Shown here: positions 57,340 to 64,000 of the stretch, piece after piece
Layout: each line of letters opens with the position of its first letter
Position numbering within the stretch: position 1 is the first letter of the stretch
NCBI GenBank assembly: GCA_963576735.1
Contig: OY755187.1
Coordinates: 6,262,001 to 6,326,000 of the forward strand
Length of the DNA stretch: 64,000 bases
From: Bedellia somnulentella
Lineage: Eukaryota; Arthropoda; Insecta; Lepidoptera; Bedelliidae
Reading direction: 5' to 3'
Position numbers and translations under genes: made by a program
The notes under the pieces: generated by a model
What the model was told of the DNA's origin: nothing
Database searches by the model: none
Seen by the model: the letters and a program-made list of their open reading frames with translations, nothing else

Positions 57340-57790
57340 TTACGAACAAAATAAAGAAATCCTACAACAGAAAACTAATAAAGATTTTAAGCATCCAAGA
57401 ACGGCGAAATGCCTAAGAACAAAATTAAGAAATCGTAAAGACTTAAAACCTACAATTATTCTAAGAACAAAATTTAGAAACTACAACAGAAAATTATTAA
57501 AGTATCCAAGAACGGCGAAAAGCCTATAAGAACAAAAATCAAAAATCTTGAAGTCTTATAACCTGCAATTATTTTAAGAACAAAATTTAGAATCTACAAT
57601 AGAAAATTAAAAAAGCATCCAAGAACGGCAAAAAGCCTATAAGAACAAAATTAAGAAATCGTAAAGACTTATAACCTACAATTATTAGAACAAAATTTAG
57701 AAACTACAACAGAAAATTATAAGATAATCCAAGACCGTGAAATGTCCGCCTGGAAAATTCAACAGTAATCTACAACAGAAAACTACCTAC
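57340..57790. repeat. Tandem repeat, about 112-bp unit
   Basis: CCAAGAACGGC or a variant recurs at 57395, 57506, 57619 and 57729 (spacings 111, 113, 110), with a shorter last unit to 57807. It lies in what would be the 5' intron of the Helitron gene. Confidence 0.9.
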
Positions 57791-57844
57791 TAAAGATTTA
57801 AACCATCCAAGAATAGTAAAAAGTTCGCCCGCAAAATTCAATAT

Positions 57845-58015
57845 TTGACGCGACCACCAACGACGTCTGCCCTCACGCGTCTGCCGCGTTCCGGTTGCTC
57901 ACTCGGGTATCTGCGCCCCCCTCCGCGCCTCGCTACCGCTGTCGCCGCCCCACCGCCGCCGCCGCCGCCGCGACGTCACTTGATTGCCACTAACGCGAGC
58001 CGCGTTCAGGACATA
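57845..58015 (-). promoter_or_regulatory. CpG-rich putative promoter / first exon of the Helitron
   Basis: A GC-rich block with (CCG)n stands in AT-rich surroundings upstream of the Rep gene. On the minus strand GACGC|GTGAGG near 57875 could be the donor for the acceptor at 57192. Inference only. Confidence 0.4.
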
Positions 58016-58199
58016 GGTACATGTACACAAACCACGCACAAACACAACGCAAGTTTAAATAGGATTCACGCATTTCAGTATTTTTCTCGGTGTGTGTCGA
58101 ATGTAAATAATAATGAATGTTGCATTCAAAAATTTTAAAAAGTTTTTTTTTTTTTTTTGAGAAAATACATTATAAAACAACATAACAATTATTCTGAAT

Positions 58200-58670
58200 C
58201 TGGCGCTAGTGCAGTATTTTTTCATGAAAAAGATGTTTCCCATTCCCATGAAGCTGTACATTTGCTAAGATACCCATATACTAAAAAATTTCAAGCCTCT
58301 AACTCGCGGTACAAAAGATTTTCCCGCTATTCCCGTTCCCATGGGAATTTTGGAAAATCCAATCATGACTTAACTTTGCATTCACTAAGGTATATGCATG
58401 TCAAATTTCAATCATCTAACCTACGCGGTTTAGATTTTTTCATACAAAAGTTTTTTCCCGCTAACTCCCGTTCCCGTGGGAATTTCTCAAAATACAGCCA
58501 TAAATAAACTTTATATTTACTAAGGTACCTGCATGCCAAATTTCAAGCGTCTAACTTAAGCGGTTTAGATTTTTCATACAAAAGGATTTTCCCGCTAATT
58601 CCCGTTCCCGTGGGAATTTCGGGAATTCCTTTCTTAGTGCACCCCTACGGTACCTAAGCTACATCCCTTC
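58200..58670. repeat. Tandem repeat, 5' region of Helitron
   Basis: Three to four units of about 140 bp, each with CCCGTTCCCGTGGGAATTT (palindromic core) and TTTCAAGCGTCTAAC-like sequence. Confidence 0.85.
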
Positions 58671-58717
58671 CAAATTTCAAGTGCCTACGTTTAGCCGTTT
58701 GGGCTGTGCGTTGATAT

Positions 58718-58762
58718 GTCAGTCAGTCAGTCAGTCAGTCAGTCAGTCAGTCAGTCAGTCAG
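58718..58762. repeat. (CAGT)n microsatellite
   Basis: About eleven perfect units 20 bp from the Helitron 5' end, the counterpart of the (GTCT)n array in the other Helitron type. Confidence 0.95.
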
Positions 58763-58784
58763 TTTCTCCTTTTATATATATAGA

Positions 58785-59135
58785 TATGTGTGGTTAATTT
58801 ATCATGGTTGTTAACGGTGAGGGAAAACATCGTGAGGAAACCCACATGACTGAGTTGTACTTAGTCATATGACAGTGTATTCGTACAAAACGGCGATAGG
58901 CCTGCCCCCTATCACGTGAGTACACTGTCCATGCAAAATGTGGGTACTCTGAACACCAGGTGACCAGTACTTCGAGAAGAAATCCATATGACTGAGTTGT
59001 ACTAAGTCATATGACAGTACATTCGTACCGAAAGGCGATAGGCCTGCCCCTTGTCACGTTCCAAGCAAAACGTGGGTACTCTATAATTTTAGTACCTCTG
59101 CCAATCCCTACGGAGATATACGGAGTGAAAGCTTA
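58785..59135 (+). mobile_element. Family C SINE, 3' part, internally duplicated
   Basis: Resumes TATGTGTGGTTAATTTATC exactly where 51117 left off. The segment from GACTGAGTTGTACTTAGTC to ACGTGGGTACTCT occurs twice (about 58846-58945 and 58988-59082). It ends TATACGGAGTGAAAGC. Confidence 0.88.
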
Positions 59136-59987
59136 AGTGTTGAGTCAAGTTAATAAAAAACACCATCTATCTCTAAGTTTTATTATGTATTTATTCAGTA
59201 TTTTTAATTTATTTGCATTTTAATTTTGGCACTCCTTTCTCACTATCCCATCACATCCAATGGCTATTAGATAAATAAGTGGTAAATTAAGTAAAACAAA
59301 AATATCATTGAACTACAATATAAATTTGATATATTAATCATGCACTGTTTAAATAGAGTAAGGTAGGGTTGTGCCATATTTTTTGCAATATTTATCGGTA
59401 AAACAAAAATTTTATGAAAGATATATTCATTGGGTTAAATTACAGTTGCAATTTATAAAAAGTTGAGTATTGTTATAGTTTTTAGGTTTCAGTAACAAAT
59501 ATAGTTCAGAGTCTGAAATGCTCAATTTTGACTTGTCCTCTTTTTTATGTACCTAAAATATAATTATAAATAAAAATAAAAAGTGACCTGTTTGAAAAAT
59601 AAAACTGCAAAACTTTTATTATCTTGTCAAAGGTTTCAGCTCTGAATACTATTCTTGTATGTAATCTTTATTTAGTGTAAAACATAAAATTATCTAAAAC
59701 ATTCACGACTGACTACCCAGATAAAGCCGCACCAAGAAATATTAAAAATTCTGAGTACTTTTCGATATATTTTTTTGTTAGCACGAGTACATCCCTATTG
59801 ATTATTTTACATAACATTACGACCTTGAATGGCTCACCCTTTCTAACATCAATTAGTGTACTTTTCATAAAAGTTTCGAATCATGATATGCTAATACATT
59901 AACTTCGTTCAATGTCAATGCTAACTACAATTTACCATTACCTATATTACTACTTTCATTATGGTTCTGTAAAAGTATAATACATAC
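59136..59987. other. No recognisable gene
   Basis: AT-rich. Nothing assignable. Confidence 0.45.
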
Positions 59988-60370
59988 ATTCATACATACA
60001 TATTCTCACGCCGTTAGTTCCCATTGGGGTAGGCAGAGACTATCGATCGCCACTTTGTACGATCCGGGCAAACTTCTCTAGTTTCATTCACATCCATCAA
60101 TATTTTCATACATGCTCTTTTATTCTTCGTGTTTCGGTCACCTGCCTTTTTGAGCACATTTTCTATTTAATCTAAATGTGTCCTCTGAGGTCGTCCTCTA
60201 CTAACATTACCTTCCACATTGGCTCTATAGATCTCTTTCACCACTTTACTGTCATCCATCCTCTCTATGTGCCCAAACCATCTCAACATTCCTTTTTCTA
60301 TCTTTCTTACAATAACATCTTTTACACCACACCTTTCATGAATCACATCATTCCTCACACGATCACATAA
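59988..60370 (-). pseudogene. Family B LINE 3' end, longest coding copy
   Basis: The minus strand encodes MRNDVIHERCGVKDVIVRKI, MLRWFGHIERMDDSKVVKE, VSRGRPQRTHLD, then one stop, then KKAGDRNTKNKRACMK and DRTKWRSIVSAYPNGN, followed by the (CATA)n tail at the left edge. This is the C-terminal region after the reverse transcriptase. Confidence 0.88.
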
Positions 60371-60382
60371 CAGTGTAATAAT

Positions 60383-60662
60383 AGTGATACATAAAAAACA
60401 AAAACAAAAACTTCAAATTAAAAACTAAACAGAAAAAAAACAAATATTGTTTCTTGAAACTATATTATTATTTCAAAAAGAAGAAGTTGAATTGAGTTGT
60501 ACATAATAAAATAAATGAAAATTATTTTATTCTTTTCAGTTGGATTTTTGAAGGCGGTTCTTTTTTTTTAAATAAAAAAAAATAATATAGTTTTAAGAAA
60601 CAATATTTTTTTTTTTTCTGTTTAGTTTTTAATTTGAAGTTTTTGTTTTTGTTTTTTATTTT
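60383..60662. repeat. Long inverted repeat, about 80-bp arms
   Basis: ACAAAAACTTCAAATTAAAA to GTTTCTTGAAACTATATTAT (60388-60472) is repeated inverted at about 60578-60662 around a loop of about 105 bp. Probably a MITE or foldback element; no clear target duplication was found. Confidence 0.85.
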
Positions 60663-60828
60663 ATACTTTTTAGTGATAAGTTCTTAATCCACTCTGAGTT
60701 TTTTTAGTGAATTAGTGATAGTTTTTTAGAGATAAGTTTTACTGTCCGTTTATTTTTTATTTTTTTAACAGGTAGTTATAATATTTGTTATTATGACTTT
60801 AGCTTACTTGTTACTATTTTGTTTAACC

Positions 60829-61020
60829 TGCGGGCCTAGGTAGAAAATCAAAGGATGCTTTAAGGAAAAGTCGTGTAAGGGAGAACGAAACACCCAACGA
60901 AAAAAAACAAAGACTTCAGAATGAGAGAGATTGTCAGCGTGCTGCTCTTGCTGCCGAAACAGATGAGCAAAGAGAAGTTCGCCTATCACAAATGCGAAGA
61001 AACACTCTTATATATATGTA
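60829..61020 (+). pseudogene. Transposon-type charged coding fragment
   Basis: A frame reads GRKSKDALRKSRVRENETPN, then RAALAAETDEQREVRLSQ before a stop at 61018. AAET.EQRE.RL repeats are common in the N-terminal part of Helitron-like and other transposon proteins. No ATG is nearby. The origin is uncertain. Confidence 0.45.
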
Positions 61021-61320
61021 GCGTTGAGTCGTGTATAATCCCTTGATGAAATGGCTTTAAGTGATATAGATTCAAAGAAATTACTTAACCATCCCCATGA
61101 CGAAAGAGCCTTTATTGAAATGACCAGGATGAAAAACATGATGTTGCAATATATTTTTTTTCTTAAATATAATTAAGAGTAATTTATTCATGTTTTTATA
61201 ATTTTTTTTTGTTTAATAATTTAGTAACTCTATTTATTACTAATAAAAAAACTTTATTAACATATATTGATAAATCTCTGTCTAGTATGATACATACATA
61301 CTTATATTTCAAACTAAGAA

Positions 61321-62195
61321 CCTCCTTTTTTTCGAGTCGGTTAAAGAACTTAAACCTTCTCCTGAATGTAATAACATAAACTGATAACTCTTTGTCTAAT
61401 AATAACTAAGAACCTTCAACTTACATACATACTTATAGGTGAAACTCAGAAACTCCTTTTTTGAGACGGTTAGATCACTACAACCTTCTCCTGAAAGTAA
61501 CAAGTACTTTTCTGAAAACCGCATTCAAATAGCTTAAGCGAAACGCGAGATAATCGCCGACCAACATACATACATGCAGTGCAAAAACACAGAACCTCCT
61601 TTCTTTTAGAGTCGGTTAAATCACTTAACCCATCTTCTAAATGTAACGAATACTTTTCTGAAAACCGCATCCAAATAGCTTAAGCCAAACGTGAGATAAT
61701 CGCCGACCAACATACATACATGCAGGTCAAACACAGAACCTCCTTTCTTTTAGAGTCGGTTAAATCACTTAACCCATCTTCTAAATGTAACGAATACTTT
61801 TCTGAAAACCGCATTCAAATAGCTTAAGCGAAACGCGAGATAATCGCCGACCAACATACATACATGCAGATCAAACACAGAACCTCCTTTCTTTTAGAGT
61901 CGGTTAAATCACTTAACCCATTTTCTAAATGTAACGAATACTTTTATGAAAACCGCATCCAAATAGCTTAAGCCAAACGTGAGATAATCGCGGACCAACA
62001 GACATACACACAGGTCAAACACAGAACCTCCTTTCTTTTTTTAGTCGGTTAAAGCACTAAAACCTTCTCCTAAATGTAACGAATACGTTTCTGAAAACCG
62101 CATCCAAATAGCTTAAGCCAAACGCGAGATAATCGCGGACAATTATACATACATACATACATACAAACAATCGAACTGAGAACCTCCTTTTTTGA
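61321..62195. repeat. Tandem repeat, about 144-bp unit, seven copies
   Basis: CCTCCTTT landmarks fall at 61321, 61453, 61595, 61739, 61883, 62027 and 62183. Central units are 142-144 bp and very alike (GAAAACCGCATCCAAATAGC, GAGATAATCGC, CATACATACATGCAG); outer units are diverged. Confidence 0.92.
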
Positions 62196-62263
62196 AGTCG
62201 GTTAAAAACAAAAGTTTGCCAGCATAAAATTAGCAGTAGCATTTTCATTTAAAAATTGTGTAT

Positions 62264-62430
62264 AGCTGTGTAGTATCGGCTACTAAAAGCACTACCCTAT
62301 TTCTTTTCGTGGGTGTTCGTAAAAGGCGGCTAAGAGTATTGGGGCTTTCAAAGTGATTTTTGGGCGATGCTGTTGGAGACCCAACCCCCCACAACTTCCA
62401 AGATAGGCTGAGTAATTTCATATTCCGAAG
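62264..62430 (+). mobile_element. Family A retroposon with deletion
   Basis: Head GCTGTGTAGTATCGGC to GGAGACCCAACC. The TTTATTTTACCATC part is lost. Confidence 0.8.
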
Positions 62431-62574
62431 AAATAGAAGTATAAGTAATATCGAATGTGGATACCTTAGTGTTCAATGACCAGGTTCCTATGAAATTTTA
62501 CAGGCTTAGCTGTAGAAAAGCTTAGAAAAGCAATATCCTATTTTATCCCACGCATATTTTAAAAGGTAACTTCG

Positions 62575-62697
62575 AGCTTTGGGGCTTTTTGTGCGAAGTG
62601 GGTGGAGATCCATAACCAACCAACTTCTTTATTTTACAATGTTTTTCCTCCGAAACTTTGAAAATTGGTTTTTCCAAGTATGAAGTTTTGGCTATCG
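62575..62697 (+). mobile_element. Family A retroposon, diverged tail half
   Basis: TTTGGGGCTTTTTGTGCGAAG to GAAGTTTTGGCTATC. Confidence 0.55.
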
Positions 62698-63110
62698 TTT
62701 GTATATGTATATGTCTGCCTATATCATTGGGATCTAATGTCGGGAGTAATGTAGAGTAAACAATTTATCAAGGTCATTAATAAAGTAGAAACTGTACTCA
62801 TCTCATTCTATACTCATATAATTGAGTTAAATAATAAATAAAAACCTCTGAATTGCAAATAGCAATGATAGTGATCGTATGAAGTTTTGGCTATCCCTTT
62901 AATAATTTTATGTTAATTGCCTTGAAATATGTTTGTATATGTATATGTCTGCCTATATCATTGGGATCTAATGTCGGGAGTAATGTAGTGTAAATAATTT
63001 ATCAAGGTCATCAACAGAGTAGGAACTGTACTTATCTCATTCTATACTCATATAATTGAGTAAAATAAAAAATAAGAACCTCTGAATTGCAAATAGCAAA
63101 TATATAATTT
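62680..63110. repeat. Tandem duplication, about 234 bp
   Basis: The block GTATATGTATATGTCTGCC to CCTCTGAATTGCAAATAGC occurs at 62701 and again at 62935. The second copy is preceded by an extra 35 bp or so. Confidence 0.9.
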
Positions 63111-63184
63111 TAAATATATTTTGTTTTATCATAGCACTCAATCGGCCTTAAAGCTATATAACCTAGAAAACCTGTATACTTAAT

Positions 63185-63450
63185 CATAGGACTAGCGGTG
63201 AAGCGCTTGGCCACCAACCTAGAGGTCATGGCTTCGACTCCTGATAAACTTAACAGTTAGTTAGATCTTAGTATCTAAAAATTGTGATGACTCTGTGCTT
63301 GGGCAAACACAGTAAGTTATCGCTATGGCCCTGTTAATTTTACGGTAGTAGTCATTACACCTAACATCTACCATGGTAGCCAAATCATTATCCTTTCCAC
63401 GGATTGACCCTTTAGTGGGGACATTATATCGGCTGTGATGATGTGAGAGT
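63185..63450 (+). mobile_element. tRNA-derived SINE, diverged
   Basis: GGACTAGCGGTGAAGCGC (A box) and GTCATGGCTTCGACTCC (B box) open it. AGTGGGGACATTATATCGGC near the end matches the SINE at 34612-34943. Confidence 0.72.
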
Positions 63451-63697
63451 GTTTATGTGCAAACAGCGATAATATTTCTACCTACTCTGTCCAGGCAGTA
63501 AATGGGTATTTAAATACAAATACCTCGATATATTAAGAAGATTTGTACATCTGCCCACCCTTGGGGGATATTTAGCGACTATTGCCAATGTGATAATTTC
63601 AAGGCTTTACTACCACAAAATGCTACGGATGTTAACACGGAGAGACAGTACAACTGGGACATAAATAAACTTGTTATATTAAAAACGTTCATTCTTT
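63451..63697. other. No recognisable gene
   Basis: A trace of family C-like sequence near 63520-63570, otherwise unassigned. Confidence 0.35.
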
Positions 63698-64000
63698 ATA
63701 CATACATACATATTCTCAAGCCGTTAGTTCCCATCGGGGTAGGCAGAGACTATCGATCGCCACTTTGTACGATCCTGGCAAACCTCTTTAGCTTCATTCA
63801 CATCAATAAACCTTTTCATACATGCTCTTTTATTCTTTGTTCTTTGGACACTTGCCTTTTTGAGCTCATTTTCTATTTGATCTAAATGCGTCCCGCGAGG
63901 TCGTCCTCTACTAACATTACCTTCGACATTGGCTCTATAGATCTCATTCACCACTTTTCTGTCATCTATCCTCTCTTTGTGCCCAAACCATCTCAATATT
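63698..64000 (-). pseudogene. Family B LINE 3' end running off the window
   Basis: The minus strand is open from the window end: MRWFGHKERIDDRKVV, VSRGRPRGTHLDQIENELKK, DRTKWRSIVSAYPDGN, stop, then the tail at the left edge. No stop is seen within the window, so this copy could be longer than the others. Confidence 0.88.

Larger units (their letters stand above)
51118..58784 (-). mobile_element. Autonomous-type Helitron, 7667 bp, gene now broken
   Basis: On the minus strand it begins TCTATATATATAAAAGGAG (58784 leftward) and ends GACGAAGTCGCGGGCAAAAGCTAG-like at 51118, with a short CG-rich hairpin just before the CTAG. It lies between A (51117) and T (58785) of a family C SINE, with no target duplication. 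It carries Rep and Pif1-like helicase coding sequence, tandem repeats in the 5' region and another repeat near its 3' end. Rolling-circle-type transposition is the family mechanism. Confidence 0.93.

Noticed and set aside
57340..57790. CRISPR-like or satellite array
   Set aside because: Continuous 112-bp tandem repeats inside a Helitron, with no spacer structure.
57845..58138. 97-codon plus-strand gene in the GC-rich block
   Set aside because: The Pro/Arg-rich product follows from (CCG)n composition; the block is better read as the Helitron 5' region.
61321..62195. CRISPR-like array
   Set aside because: The whole 144-bp unit is repeated without unique spacers, and the DNA is eukaryotic.

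Overview
The window is eukaryotic, AT-rich, gene-poor DNA from an insect genome, almost certainly a moth or butterfly. That placement rests on several repeats I recognise from lepidopteran genomes: the Helitron ends TCTATACTAATATTATAAA and GCGGGCAAAAGCTAG, the repeat containing GGCCAAGTGCGAGTCGGACT, and the SINE tail containing TTTGGGGCTA. I see no convincing host protein-coding gene, no rRNA gene and no functional tRNA gene. Nearly everything recognisable is mobile or derived from mobile DNA.

Three retroposon families recur and are named here by letter. Family A is about 240 bp, has the head GTGTAGTGTCGGCTTAGAAT, ends in GCCGTGAGTATATGTATG and carries an (ATGT)n tail. Family B is made of 5'-truncated 3' ends of a LINE. 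Its C-terminal protein contains RWFGHIERMDD and GRPRRTHLDQIE, and it ends in CGGCGTGAGAATATGTATG. Family C is a tRNA-derived SINE of about 370 bp, with an A/B-box head, the core AACGGTGAGGGAAAACATCG and the end CGGCGTGAACGTTTATG. The three share a 3' terminal motif, and the family A head matches the 5' UTR of the LINE at 1-2714. One LINE machinery therefore probably mobilised all three.

Layout. 1-2714: a minus-strand LINE (endonuclease plus the start of the reverse transcriptase) split by a 556-bp miniature LTR element (TRIM). 2.7-22 kb: a patchwork of family A/B/C copies, a 987-bp non-autonomous Helitron, a jockey/CR1-like LINE remnant, a 198-bp MITE and microsatellites. 22.2-26.6 kb: a foldback repeat, unassigned AT-rich DNA, a short GC-rich patch and a 215-bp tandem repeat. 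26616-32191: an apparently intact 5.6-kb DNA transposon with long terminal inverted repeats and a 3-bp target duplication. It encodes one 1479-aa protein that joins zinc-binding modules, a transposase-like core, an XPG/PIN-like nuclease and a cysteine-rich CXC domain; an Academ-type (AcademX-like) element is the best guess. 32.7-51 kb: a second copy of the non-autonomous Helitron, a third Helitron inside a SINE, more family A/B/C copies, a twin-primed LINE insertion and a palindrome. 51118-58784: a 7.7-kb autonomous-type Helitron on the minus strand, inserted precisely between A and T inside a family C SINE. Its Rep/helicase gene is disabled by a frameshift and by a small SINE insertion. 58.8-64 kb: the rest of that SINE, LINE ends, a long inverted repeat, a 144-bp tandem array and a 234-bp tandem duplication.

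The genes do not form a host pathway. The interest lies in nesting and dependence: which element supplied enzymes to which, and the order of insertion that the clean junctions allow.
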